Shown piece by piece: positions 13,884 through 23,432 of a stretch of 23,704 nt of DNA. A program made the translations under genes and the position numbers. The stretch lies in contig JBKAGO010000012.1 in the NCBI GenBank assembly GCA_046290435.1, positions 1-23,704 on the forward strand. Reading direction: 5' to 3'. Numbering within the stretch: the stretch's first letter is position 1; each line of letters opens with the position of its first letter. Source of the DNA: CAVQUE01 sp046290435 (lineage in GTDB: Bacteria; Actinomycetota; Acidimicrobiia; Acidimicrobiales; UBA8592). The notes under the pieces are model-generated. The model did no database searches, was not told the DNA's origin, and saw only the letters and a list, made by a program, of their open reading frames with translations.

Positions 13884-14755
13884 GGGTGAGCGACGCGAGC
13901 CGCCACGAAACACTCCAGTTCCAGCTCGAACGCACCGGCATCGCCGTGGACCGGGCGATGGAGAGCCTGACGACGGGGCGACGCATCAATCGCCTGTCCG
14001 ACGATCCCGATCGTGCGGTCGTGGCCGACCGTGTCGGCGCCGAGGTGTCGGCGCTCGAGACGTATCAGCGTGCCGCGGACAACGCCCGTTCCTGGCTGGC
14101 CACCCAGGACACCGCGCTGCAGGGTGCGGTGTCGCTGGTGCAGCGGGCCCGTGAGCTCGCCATCGCCGCCGGCTCCTCGCAATCGCCGGAGGCCGCCGCC
14201 GGTATCGCCATCGAGATCGAGTCGATCCGGAGCCAGCTCATCGATGCGGCCAACAGCCGGTTCGACGGGCGTGCCGTGTTCGCGGGGTTCGCCGAGGCCG
14301 CGGTCGCATCCGACGGCACGCTCCTCGCCGACGGCGGCGACGTGATGCGTCGGGTGAGCGACACCCTGGTCATGTCGATCAGCGCCTCGGCGGCCGATGC
14401 GTTCGGCTTCACGGCCGGTGATGATCTCTTCACGGTCCTCGAGGATCTGGCCACGGCGGTCCGCTCCGGCGACACCGCGGCCGTCGGCGGCGCCGGCCTG
14501 CAGCGCCTGCTCGATCGACAGCGAGATCTCACCGATGCGCTCGGCGCGGTCGGCGCCCGCACGAACAACGTCGAGCATGCCGTCACGACATCGACCACCC
14601 GACGCGACGACCTCCTCGCGTACCGGTCGAGCATCGTCGACATCGACTTCGCAGAGGCCGCCGTCGAGCTGACTGCAGCGGAGACCGCCTACCAGGCCGT
14701 ACTGGCCGCCACTGCCCGCCTCCAACGCACCAATCTCCTGGACTACCTCGGATGA
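13880..14755 (+). CDS. flgL: Flagellar hook-associated protein 3 FlgL
   Basis: FlgL is the second hook-filament junction protein, related to flagellin. The 291 residues contain the flagellin-like N-terminal helix (MESLTTGRRINRLSDDPDRAVVADRV, about 27-52), QRAADNARSWLATQDTALQG, and the C-terminal helices with GARTNNVEHAV and VELTAAETAYQAVLAATARLQRTNLLDYL. This end is typical of FlgL rather than of flagellin, which ends near SLLR. GGGGAGA precedes the ATG by four bases. The stop overlaps the fliW ATG by four bases (ATGA). Confidence 0.94.
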   Translation: MRVSDASRHETLQFQLERTGIAVDRAMESLTTGRRINRLSDDPDRAVVADRVGAEVSALETYQRAADNARSWLATQDTALQGAVSLVQRARELAIAAGSSQSPEAAAGIAIEIESIRSQLIDAANSRFDGRAVFAGFAEAAVASDGTLLADGGDVMRRVSDTLVMSISASAADAFGFTAGDDLFTVLEDLATAVRSGDTAAVGGAGLQRLLDRQRDLTDALGAVGARTNNVEHAVTTSTTRRDDLLAYRSSIVDIDFAEAAVELTAAETAYQAVLAATARLQRTNLLDYLG

Positions 14756-15321
14756 CCATCACCCACCCACTCACGTCGCTCTTCGACGCCTCGCCTGCGC
14801 TGGTCCTCATCACGACCACGCGCTTCGGCGTGCTCGAGGTCCATCCCGACCAGGTCTTCGCCTGCCCCGAGGGCATACCGGGCTTCGGCGATCTGGGCGG
14901 CCTCGCCGTCCTACCCGTCGACGGCGACGCCCTCTTCGTGTGGCTGCACTCGACCGAGCTGGCCGATGTGGCCTTCCTCGCCGTCAACCCGTGGCCGTTC
15001 TTCATCGACTACGAGATCGAGATCCCCGACCGGTACGGCCAGGATCTCGGGATCGAGAACTCCGATGATGTCGTGGTGTTCTGCCTGGCGCGTCCGGATC
15101 AGGAGCGCCGGCAGTTCCACGTGAATCTGCTGGCCCCGGTCGTCGGTTCCACCCGGACCAACACGATGCGTCAGATCACCCTCGACGGCGATCATCCGAT
15201 CGCGGCGCCGCTGTACATGCCCGACGTCTCGAAGGCGACGCCGCCGAAGATCCACACCGTCCCCGACGATCACCAGGTCGCAGCCGAGCTCCATGCGATC
15301 GACAAGGAGATCAGGCCATGA
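14752..15321 (+). CDS. fliW: Flagellar assembly factor FliW
   Basis: FliW binds flagellin and, in other bacteria, antagonises the translational repressor CsrA. The core matches the family: TTRFGVLEVHPDQVFACPEGIPGFGDL (about 22-48), VNPWPFFIDYEIEIPD and a C-terminal part with RQITLDGDHPIAAPLYMP. At 189 residues it is longer than the usual 145-150, with about 20 extra residues in front and about 20 behind. The ATG is fixed by its overlap with the flgL stop. No csrA follows it, though csrA is its usual neighbour; the next gene is fliD after a 37-base gap bridged by a mini-ORF. Confidence 0.92.
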   Translation: MTITHPLTSLFDASPALVLITTTRFGVLEVHPDQVFACPEGIPGFGDLGGLAVLPVDGDALFVWLHSTELADVAFLAVNPWPFFIDYEIEIPDRYGQDLGIENSDDVVVFCLARPDQERRQFHVNLLAPVVGSTRTNTMRQITLDGDHPIAAPLYMPDVSKATPPKIHTVPDDHQVAAELHAIDKEIRP

Positions 15322-15362
15322 CGCATGACCGTCCGGGTCGCGACGTGAGGGCCCCCCGATGA
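15318..15362 (+). other. Mini-ORF bridging fliW and fliD
   Basis: ATG 15318 overlaps the fliW stop and reads MTHDRPGRDVRAPR, 14 codons, to TGA 15360-15362, which overlaps the fliD ATG. Both junctions are ATGA. The fliD start has no strong ribosome binding site of its own (GAGGGCCCCCCG), so coupling through this ORF is plausible. It sits where csrA might be expected but shows no CsrA similarity. Confidence 0.38.
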
Positions 15363-16945
15363 GCAATTTCAGCATCTCGGGCATCACCTCGGGCCTCGAC
15401 ACCCGTGCCCTCGTCGACGGGTTGATGGGCGTCGAACGTCAGGCGGTCCGTCGCCTCGAGGCATCACAGACGCGTTCGAACGACCAGATCCGGGCGTGGA
15501 ACCTCATCTCGACCCGCCTGGAGGGCGCGAAGAGCGCGATCGACACGTTGCGTACCGGGGGGCTCGGAGCGACCACCGCGGCGACGAGCAACGAGAACGT
15601 CTTGCGGGCCTCACCGCGGGGCGACGCATTGACGGGTGCCTATCAGTTCCGGGTGACCCAGCTCGCCGCCGCGCAGCAGGTCACCTCGGAAGGCATCTCC
15701 TCCGGGCAGGCACTGACCGGCGCGGGCGTGGCCCGGGTGACGAGCGGTATGGAGCAGCGCAACATCACGATCGTGTCCGACACCTTCGCCGATGGATCCC
15801 ATGTCATCGAACTGGTCGGCCGCGACGGCGCCGACCTCACCGTGCGGGTCAACGGCGAGACGCAGACGGCCACGATCGGCCCCGACGGCACGTTCAGCCT
15901 CGACGACGGCGCCGGCGGGACGCTCGAGCTCGACGCCGGGTCCGCTGTCGGCGGTGGCGATCCGCTCGAGATGGGCACACTGCGTATGACGCGGTTCACC
16001 GCCGATGAGACAACAACCGTTCTCGACCTGGTGTCTGCGCTGAACACCTCCGGTGGGCCGGTCCGGGCCCAGGTGATCGACACCGGCGACGGGACTGCGA
16101 CCAGTCACCGCCTGGTCATGTCTGCCAACGGCACCGGCGCCGCGAACGCGGCCGACGTCGACCTCTCCGGGCTCGCGCTGTTCGGCGGCGGCATGACGAA
16201 TATCCGCAACGCGTCGGATGCGGTGCTGACGATGGGCGACGGGGCGATCACCATCACCCGCCCCACCAACTCGATCACCGATGCGATCCCGGGCGTCACC
16301 CTCGATCTCGTCGGCACGTCGCCCGACACCGACATCGAGATCACCGTCGGCGCCGACCTCGATGCCCGGGTCGGCAACGTCCGTTCCTTCGTCGACGAGG
16401 TGAACCGCGCGCTCTCGCAGGTCCGTACGGCCACGGCCTACAACGTCGAGACCAACACGGGTGCGCCGCTGGTGGGCAGCTCCGCAGCACGCGCGATCAG
16501 CGATCGCCTCACGTCGGCCATGGGAACGGTGGTGCCGGGCGGATCGCTCGTGACCCTGGGCCAGATCGGGATCTCGCTGGGAGCCGACGGCACGTTCCAG
16601 CTCGACGAGGTGCGGTTGAGCGCTGCGCTCGAATCCGACCCCGAAGGCGTCGAACGACTGCTGGTGGGCGACCCCGACGACGAGACGGACGGTCTGGTCG
16701 ACACGGTGTCCGCCGTGCTCGACGATCTGACGCGAGACGACGGACGGATCGGCATCGCCGTCGAGGGAGCGGAGGCCACGATCCGCGATCTCGAAGCGAG
16801 CATCGCGGCGCAGGAGCGGCGGCTGGAGATCACCGAGCAGCGCTACCTCCGCCAGTTCGCGGCAATGGAGTCGGCGATGGCGCAGCTCCAGTCCCAATCG
16901 GGCTTCCTGGCCAGTGCGCTCGGTGGCGGAGGCCTCGGGCAATGA
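15359..16945 (+). CDS. fliD: Flagellar filament cap protein FliD
   Basis: FliD (HAP2) forms the cap on the filament tip and guides flagellin folding. The 528 residues start with SNFSISGITSGLDTRALVDGLM, the classical FliD N-terminus, followed by ERQAVRRLEASQTR. The middle is a beta-rich exposed region, including a flagellin hook IN-like LRASPRGDALTGAYQFRVTQLA (about 83-104). The C-terminal coiled coil includes EATIRDLEASIAAQERRLEITEQRYLRQFAAMESAMAQLQSQSGFLASAL, the usual end. The stop overlaps the next gene by ATGA. Confidence 0.96.
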   Translation: MSNFSISGITSGLDTRALVDGLMGVERQAVRRLEASQTRSNDQIRAWNLISTRLEGAKSAIDTLRTGGLGATTAATSNENVLRASPRGDALTGAYQFRVTQLAAAQQVTSEGISSGQALTGAGVARVTSGMEQRNITIVSDTFADGSHVIELVGRDGADLTVRVNGETQTATIGPDGTFSLDDGAGGTLELDAGSAVGGGDPLEMGTLRMTRFTADETTTVLDLVSALNTSGGPVRAQVIDTGDGTATSHRLVMSANGTGAANAADVDLSGLALFGGGMTNIRNASDAVLTMGDGAITITRPTNSITDAIPGVTLDLVGTSPDTDIEITVGADLDARVGNVRSFVDEVNRALSQVRTATAYNVETNTGAPLVGSSAARAISDRLTSAMGTVVPGGSLVTLGQIGISLGADGTFQLDEVRLSAALESDPEGVERLLVGDPDDETDGLVDTVSAVLDDLTRDDGRIGIAVEGAEATIRDLEASIAAQERRLEITEQRYLRQFAAMESAMAQLQSQSGFLASALGGGGLGQ

Positions 16946-17286
16946 CGGCCAGCCTCTCCGAAACCGCCGAGACCACATCCCGCGACACCGATCACGCTGC
17001 ACCATCGGCATGGTCGGCCGTCCTCGACAGCCTGTCCGCTCAGGTGGAACTCCAGGAGCGATGTGTCCGGCTCGGCCACCTGCCGCCGCCGGATCTCGAG
17101 GTCGAGCCGCCGACCGAGCCGTTGGTGGGTTCCGATCGGCTGCGTGCCCTCGAGCTCTTCGAGCGGTGCGAAGCACTCGCACTCGAGGCCGCTCGGGGCC
17201 TGGCCACCACTCGCAGCGGCTTCCGCAGCGCCTATGCGAACGATGCCGCCACGGGATCTTCGTCGATCAGCTCGACCCGATCATGA
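16942..17286 (+). CDS. Small FliT-like protein (candidate flagellar chaperone)
   Basis: A protein of 114 residues between fliD and fliH with ATGA overlaps on both sides. A polar N-terminus is followed by one helical segment (SAWSAVLDSLSAQVELQERCVRL), a proline-rich link (PPPDLEVEPPTEP), and a second helical segment (LRALELFERCEALALEAARGL). I do not recognise it by sequence. Its size, helical make-up and place right after fliD are those of FliT, the FliD export chaperone. The FliS motifs (Tyr-rich start) are absent. The call is by position only. Confidence 0.5.
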   Translation: MTASLSETAETTSRDTDHAAPSAWSAVLDSLSAQVELQERCVRLGHLPPPDLEVEPPTEPLVGSDRLRALELFERCEALALEAARGLATTRSGFRSAYANDAATGSSSISSTRS

Positions 17287-17870
17287 GCGACCGCATCCTG
17301 CGCGCTCCAGCCATCAGCCCGGTGGGCAGCGTCGCCGATGCGCTGCCTGCGTCGATTCGCGCGGCGATCGACGAGGCCTACCAACGAGGCCTGACCGAGG
17401 GATGGGAACGAGCGCAGGGCGAGCTGGCCCAACACAGCGCCGTGCTGGCCCGCAAGATCACCGATGCCGACGACCGCCTGGTCGACACCGTGCGCGCGGC
17501 GACGCTGCGTGACGCGACGCTGCTGGCGGACCTCGCCTTCGAACTCGCAGAGTGGTTCGTGGGCATCGCGGTGACCCGCGACGCCCACGCCGTTCGAGCA
17601 GGCATCGCAGAGCTGCTGAGCGGGATCGACGACGCCCGGGCCCACACGCTGCACCTGCACCCCGATGTCGTCACCCTCCTGTTCGAGACCGCCGACGAGG
17701 CACCGCCGCTCGGTGTGGCCGCGATCGAACCCGATCCGTCCCTCGCCCCCGGCGAACTGCGTCTGACCACCAACGGTGCGACGGTGGAGCGGGTCTGGCG
17801 ACACGCGATGGAGCGGGTGCGCGAAGCGCTGATCGCGGACATCGCCACCGAAACCGGCTCGAGCTCGTGA
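17283..17870 (+). CDS. fliH: FliH-like regulator of the flagellar export ATPase
   Basis: FliH binds FliI and tethers it to the export apparatus. The 195-residue protein has a variable N-terminus, a helical stretch with AIDEAYQRGLTEGWERAQGELAQH (about 28-51) resembling the GxxxG-like and AYxxGxxxG patterns of FliH/YscL, and a C-terminal alpha/beta domain (LHLHPDVVTLLFET, GELRLTTNGATVERV) typical of the family. The start is ATG 17283 overlapping the previous stop. The stop overlaps the fliI GTG (GTGA). Identity is supported mainly by pattern and by position before fliI. Confidence 0.82.
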   Translation: MSDRILRAPAISPVGSVADALPASIRAAIDEAYQRGLTEGWERAQGELAQHSAVLARKITDADDRLVDTVRAATLRDATLLADLAFELAEWFVGIAVTRDAHAVRAGIAELLSGIDDARAHTLHLHPDVVTLLFETADEAPPLGVAAIEPDPSLAPGELRLTTNGATVERVWRHAMERVREALIADIATETGSSS

Positions 17871-19288
17871 GCAACCGAACGGAGCAGCGCCGCCGGTTCG
17901 CCGCGCTCGACGCGACGACTCCGCAACGGGTCGTGTCGCGCGTGCGCCGTATCGTCGGTCTGGAGATCGAGGCCGGCCACATCCATGCCGCCATCGGCGA
18001 CCTGGTGTGGATCGGCGACAGCCGACGACCGGCCGAAGTCGTCGCCATCCGTGACGACGCGGTCGTCATGATGCCGTTCGGTTCGGTCGAGGGCATCGCC
18101 GCAGGCGACGCCGTCGAAGCCAGCGGGCAACGACCCACCCTGGAGGTCGGCGACGGCCTCATCGGTCGCGTCGTCGACGCGGCAGGACACCCCATCGACG
18201 GTTTCGGCCCCCTTGCGGGCCTGCTCCAAACGGTCGACTACGCCAACGACGTCCCCAACCCCATGACACGCCAACGCATCTCCGAGCCACTGTCGCTGGG
18301 CGTGCGAGCGGTCGACACGATGCTGACGTGCGGGCAGGGCCAGCGCATCGGGATCATGGCCGGCTCCGGCGTCGGCAAGAGCACGCTGTTGGGCATGATG
18401 GCCCGGGGTACCGACGCCGAGATCGTCGTCGTCGGCCTGGTAGGCGAACGCGGCCGGGAGGTCCGTGAGTTCCTCGAGGACGACCTGGGGCCCGAGGGCC
18501 GCAAGCGAGCGTGTGTCGTGGTCGCGACGTCGGACGAACCTGCGCTGATGCGGCGACGCGCCGCGATCGCAGCGACCCGGATCGCCGAGCACTTCGCAGA
18601 TCAGGGCAAGGACGTCCTGTTGTTGATGGACTCGCTGACCCGGGTGGCGATGGCGCAGCGCGACATCGGCCTCGCCGCCGGCGAGCCACCCACCACAAGG
18701 GGCTATCCCCCCTCCACCTTCTCGATCCTGCCCCAACTCCTCGAGCGGGCGGGCCCACGACAGCGGGGCAGCATCACCGGCATCTACGCCGTGCTCGTCG
18801 AGGGCGACGACATGAACGAACCGGTCGCCGACAGCGCCCGCTCGATCCTCGACGGCCACCTGGTGCTCAGCCGTCGCCTGGCCGCCGCCGGTCACTACCC
18901 GACCCTCGACGTTCTCGAGAGCGCCAGCCGCCTCGCCACCAAACTCTGCGACCGTCGCCAACTCGACCTGGTGCAGCACCTGCGCCGGCTCATGTCCGCA
19001 TTCGAGGAGGCCCGCGACCTGGTCGAGATCGGTGCCTATCGCGCGGGCGCGGACCCCGACGTCGACGAGTACCTGGCCCGTCGCGACGACATCATGGCGT
19101 TCCTCCGCCAGGACATGCACGACGTGGCCCGGTCCGAGGCGTCGTGGGCGCAGCTCGAGGCGGTGCTGAGTGGTCCCGTCGCGGCCCCGGCCCTGAACAC
19201 GCCCCTCGCAACGCCCCACGCTGCGCTGCCCCCCAGTCCGGCTGTCGCCGCCGACGCCTACCGCGCCGAGCTCACTGCCGGGCGCTGA
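17867..19288 (+). CDS. fliI: Flagellum-specific export ATPase FliI
   Basis: FliI is the F1-beta-like ATPase that energises flagellar type III export. With the GTG at 17867 it has 473 residues. Walker A is AGSGVGKST at 165-173, Walker B is LLLMDSLTR at 251-259. The export-ATPase signatures GERGREVREF (193-202), TTRGYPPSTFSILPQLLERAG (276-296) and GSITGIYAVLVEGDDMNEPVAD are present. The C-terminal tail after VLSG is a loose Ala/Pro stretch. The GTG start overlaps the fliH stop. No fliJ follows; the gene ends the operon and is followed by a strong hairpin. Confidence 0.97.
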   Translation: MSNRTEQRRRFAALDATTPQRVVSRVRRIVGLEIEAGHIHAAIGDLVWIGDSRRPAEVVAIRDDAVVMMPFGSVEGIAAGDAVEASGQRPTLEVGDGLIGRVVDAAGHPIDGFGPLAGLLQTVDYANDVPNPMTRQRISEPLSLGVRAVDTMLTCGQGQRIGIMAGSGVGKSTLLGMMARGTDAEIVVVGLVGERGREVREFLEDDLGPEGRKRACVVVATSDEPALMRRRAAIAATRIAEHFADQGKDVLLLMDSLTRVAMAQRDIGLAAGEPPTTRGYPPSTFSILPQLLERAGPRQRGSITGIYAVLVEGDDMNEPVADSARSILDGHLVLSRRLAAAGHYPTLDVLESASRLATKLCDRRQLDLVQHLRRLMSAFEEARDLVEIGAYRAGADPDVDEYLARRDDIMAFLRQDMHDVARSEASWAQLEAVLSGPVAAPALNTPLATPHAALPPSPAVAADAYRAELTAGR

Positions 19289-19317
19289 CACGCACCGCTG
19301 CAGGGCAAAACGATCGA

Positions 19318-19344
19318 GCCCGGGACGTGCATCACGTCCCGGGC
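19318..19344. terminator. Perfect hairpin between convergent fliI and HDOD-GGDEF genes
   Basis: GCCCGGGACGTG, loop CAT, CACGTCCCGGGC: a perfect 12-bp stem. On the plus strand no T-run follows. On the minus strand a TTTT lies several bases beyond the stem. It sits 30 bases after the fliI stop and 62 before the opposing stop, and is probably a bidirectional terminator. Confidence 0.75.
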
Positions 19345-19406
19345 AACGGATCAGTGCGAAGCAGGTTGCGCCGGGCAGCGATGGCCCGTCAACCGGCGAT
19401 TGCCTC

Positions 19407-20879
<1,473 letters not shown>

Positions 20880-20898
20880 CGTCTGTCCCTTTGTTGCG

Positions 20899-21366
20899 CT
20901 ATTGCATGACGAAGCTGGTGAAGATGATCCGCACCACTCGTTCGTCGTCGAAAGCCGCCCGCGCAGCCGCGGAGAGCTCGTCCTTCAGGTCGGCGGTCGC
21001 CCCCGGCCCTCGCAGTTCGTCGAAGGTCTTGGTCGACACGATGTCGATGACCACGTCGTTGATCTTCGCCAGCTCCGGCTCGATGTCGGCAACGGCGATG
21101 CCCGCTTCGAGCACGACGCCCACCCCGACTCGCAGGTAGTGGACCTGGTCGGTGTCGGCGAGGTTGACGACGAGCTCTTCGATGGTCGCCACCTCGCCCT
21201 CTTCGACGACCTCTTCGACCTCGGCGGCTGCAGGGTCCTCGACCGGGGGCGCGGGCTTGAGCACGAACTGATAGGCGAGACCAGCGACGACGAGTCCGCC
21301 GATCATCATCTTCTTCTTCTTCTTCTTGGCAGCCGCTGCTGCCTCGTCATCGGTCTCGTCGGCCAT
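20899..21366 (-). CDS. fliL: Flagellar basal-body-associated protein FliL
   Basis: FliL surrounds the stator units and helps the motor work under load. The 155 residues start with a short acidic and then Lys-rich cytoplasmic stretch (KKKKKK). One membrane helix follows (MMIGGLVVAGLAYQFVL, about 20-36), then an acidic linker and the FliL domain with TIEELVVNLADTDQVHYLRVGVGVVL and the ending VVRIIFTSFVMQ, close to the family's VYFTEFVIQ. It is downstream of motB by 34 bases, the usual order in Gram-positive flagellar operons. Confidence 0.93.
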   Translation of the reverse strand: MADETDDEAAAAAKKKKKKMMIGGLVVAGLAYQFVLKPAPPVEDPAAAEVEEVVEEGEVATIEELVVNLADTDQVHYLRVGVGVVLEAGIAVADIEPELAKINDVVIDIVSTKTFDELRGPGATADLKDELSAAARAAFDDERVVRIIFTSFVMQ

Positions 21367-21400
21367 CGTTCCTCTTTCGCCTCACGGGATCCATCGGCAC

Positions 21401-22369
21401 TCAGCCGGCAGGATCAACTGGTTCCGGGCTCAAGTCCAAGATGTCCACCGGGTCGGGCTCGACCGCGACGGGAGGGGGGCGGTCGGCGTCTGCCGTCTCG
21501 GGATCGGGCGCCACGTCCTCGACACCCGCGAGTTGCTCGTTGTAGGGAGCGATGACGACCACCACCTCGACCCGGCGGTTCTCCGCACGGCCCTCGGGCG
21601 TGCCATTGGTGGCGCGCGGCCGTGTGTCCGCGTAGCCGGCGGCGGAGATGCGCACCGGGGGCACGGCTTCGAGATCGGTGAGGAAACGCAGGACCGTGGT
21701 GGCGCGGCCGGTGGAGAGTTCCCAGTTGGTGGGCCAGCGGCTGCCGTCGGTCGGAACGTTGTCGGTGTGGCCCTCGACGACGAGCAGGTTGTCGATGCTG
21801 CGCAGCGCCTCCGAGACCGCCTGGAGCACGATGACGCCGTCGGGCAGGATCTTGGCCTCACCGCTGCGGAACAGCACCTGGGAGTCGAACCGGATGATCA
21901 CGCCCTTGGGGTCGTTGACGATCTCGACGAAATCGGTGGCACCCACCTCGTCGATGCGACGCTGGAGCTGCTCGACGAGCTCCTCGGCATTCTCGGGGGT
22001 GATCTCGTCGACCGAGGCGAGGAACTCCTCGAGTTCGTCGGTCTCCGCGGCGTTGTCGGCGTTCTCGCTCCGGTCGTTCTCGGCGTCGGTCGTGGCCTCG
22101 ACCGACGGTGGAGCGACGACCAGGCTCGCGATGCCGTTGCCGCTGTCGAGGACGCCGGTGCCGCCGTCGAGCACCGGCGACGGGTTGCCCAGCGCATCCG
22201 CGACACCGACCTTGAAGTCGATGAACTTGTCCTCGTCGATGATCGACGAGGCGTACAGCAGGATGAAGAACGCCAGCAGCAGCGTCATCGCGTCGGCGTA
22301 GCTGTCGAGCCACGCCTTCGACGGCTCCTCGATGCCGTCGTCGGACCTGCGCCTGCGGGCCCTAGGCAC
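21401..22369 (-). CDS. motB: Flagellar motor stator protein MotB
   Basis: MotB with MotA forms the proton-driven stator and anchors it to peptidoglycan. The 322 residues have a basic N-terminus and one membrane helix, YADAMTLLLAFFILLYASS (24-42), with the proton-carrying Asp26. The periplasmic OmpA-like domain (about 158-275) shows VVEGHTDNVP (197-206), NWELSTGRATTVLRFL, and the peptidoglycan-contacting ENRRVEVVV. A long acidic linker and an acidic, Pro-rich tail are extra. The start is GTG 22369, eight bases inside the motA gene, so the two are coupled. Confidence 0.96.
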   Translation of the reverse strand: MPRARRRRSDDGIEEPSKAWLDSYADAMTLLLAFFILLYASSIIDEDKFIDFKVGVADALGNPSPVLDGGTGVLDSGNGIASLVVAPPSVEATTDAENDRSENADNAAETDELEEFLASVDEITPENAEELVEQLQRRIDEVGATDFVEIVNDPKGVIIRFDSQVLFRSGEAKILPDGVIVLQAVSEALRSIDNLLVVEGHTDNVPTDGSRWPTNWELSTGRATTVLRFLTDLEAVPPVRISAAGYADTRPRATNGTPEGRAENRRVEVVVVIAPYNEQLAGVEDVAPDPETADADRPPPVAVEPDPVDILDLSPEPVDPAG

Positions 22370-23150
22370 TCTTCTTCTCCTTCATCGCCTCCTGTTGCGG
22401 AGGCGACAGATAGGCGATCAGGCGGTCGCTGACCGCACGGGGGCTCGCCCCGGCCTGGATGGCGATGATGCCCTCGAGGATCAGCTCCTTGTAGGCCATC
22501 TCGAGCTCGGAGGTGCGCCTGAGCGTGTTGGCGATCGGGCTGAACACGTAGTTCGCCAGGAACACACCCCACAGCGTGGTCGAGAACGCCACGGCCAGGG
22601 CCGGGCCGAGTGCGCCGGGATCGCTCAGGTTGTTCAGCATGTCGATCAGGCCGATGACGGTGCCGGCCACGCCGAAGGCCGGCGCGAAGCCGGCGGCGGT
22701 CACGAAGAAGCCGGCGCCGGCCTTGTGCCGGGCCTTCGTGGCCCCGAGTTCGGTCTCGAGGACCTCGCGCACGACCTCGGGGTCGGTGCCGTCGACGGAC
22801 ATCTCGATGCCCTTGCGCAGGAACGGGTCCTCGATCTGCTTCGCGGCGGACTCGAGCGCGAGGAGGCCCTCCTTGCGGGCGGTCTCGGCGAATCCCAGCA
22901 GCTGGGTGATGGTCTCACCCGCATCGGCCGGCTTGGCCGGCATCAGACCCTTCATCATCCACTTCGCGAAGCCCTTGGCGTCGTCCATGGTGTGCGACGC
23001 CAAGGTGGCGCCGATGGCGCCGCCGGCGACGAGGATGATCGACCCCGGATCGGCGAAGAAGATCGAGATCGGGTCGATGCCGCCCATCGACATGGCGGCG
23101 AAGGTCGTGGCGAGGGCGATGACGATGCCGACGATGGTCAGTGGATCCAT
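22362..23150 (-). CDS. motA: Flagellar motor stator protein MotA
   Basis: MotA supplies the ion channel and rotor-contacting parts of the stator. The 262 residues show the MotA/TolQ/ExbB pattern: two membrane helices at the N-terminus (about 4-22 and 34-52), a cytoplasmic loop (about 60-150) with LRKGIEMSVDGTDPEVV, and two further helices with the signature GFAPAFGVAGTVIGLIDMLNNL (about 151-172) and AFSTTLWGVFLANYVFSPIA. The length is normal. It starts three bases after flbD. Confidence 0.96.
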   Translation of the reverse strand: MDPLTIVGIVIALATTFAAMSMGGIDPISIFFADPGSIILVAGGAIGATLASHTMDDAKGFAKWMMKGLMPAKPADAGETITQLLGFAETARKEGLLALESAAKQIEDPFLRKGIEMSVDGTDPEVVREVLETELGATKARHKAGAGFFVTAAGFAPAFGVAGTVIGLIDMLNNLSDPGALGPALAVAFSTTLWGVFLANYVFSPIANTLRRTSELEMAYKELILEGIIAIQAGASPRAVSDRLIAYLSPPQQEAMKEKKSA

Positions 23151-23153
23151 CGG

Positions 23154-23432
23154 TCAGTCCTCGCTTCTCGAATGCAACGCGACGACGTCGGCGTCGACGT
23201 TGTTGCGGTCGGGGGGCTCGGTGCCCGAACTCGTGATCGGCTCGTCGCCGAGGCGGAGCACGGCGGCCCGGAAGCCCATGACCCGCTCGATGATGGTCGC
23301 AGGGGGTTCCTCGACCACGTAACGGGTGCCGTCGACCAGGGTGACGACGGTGTCGGGGGTCGCCTCGATGGTCTCGATGAGATCGGCGTTGACGACGATC
23401 TCGGTGCCGTTGAGTCGGGTGACGATGATCAT
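23154..23432 (-). CDS. flbD: FlbD family flagellar protein
   Basis: A short protein of 92 residues. MIIVTRLNGTEIVVNADLIETIEATPDTVVTLVDGTRYVVEE is an excellent match to the small FlbD family, typically about 70 residues, found next to flgE or motA in many flagellar operons; its role is not established. Here about 30 extra residues, polar and acidic (SSGTEPPDRNNVDADVVALHSRSED), follow the core. ATG 23432 is chosen because AGGGGA (23436-23441) lies just upstream and the family starts exactly there. It is the first visible gene of flbD-motA-motB-fliL-HDOD-GGDEF. Confidence 0.92.
   Translation of the reverse strand: MIIVTRLNGTEIVVNADLIETIEATPDTVVTLVDGTRYVVEEPPATIIERVMGFRAAVLRLGDEPITSSGTEPPDRNNVDADVVALHSRSED

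Noticed and set aside
15318..15362. Remnant of csrA between fliW and fliD
   Set aside because: The 14-codon frame MTHDRPGRDVRAPR has no similarity to CsrA (MLVLTRK...), and the gap is too short.
21300..21330. Lysine-rich run in FliL as a possible sequence error
   Set aside because: The frame is kept on both sides, and basic residues before the membrane helix are expected for FliL topology.
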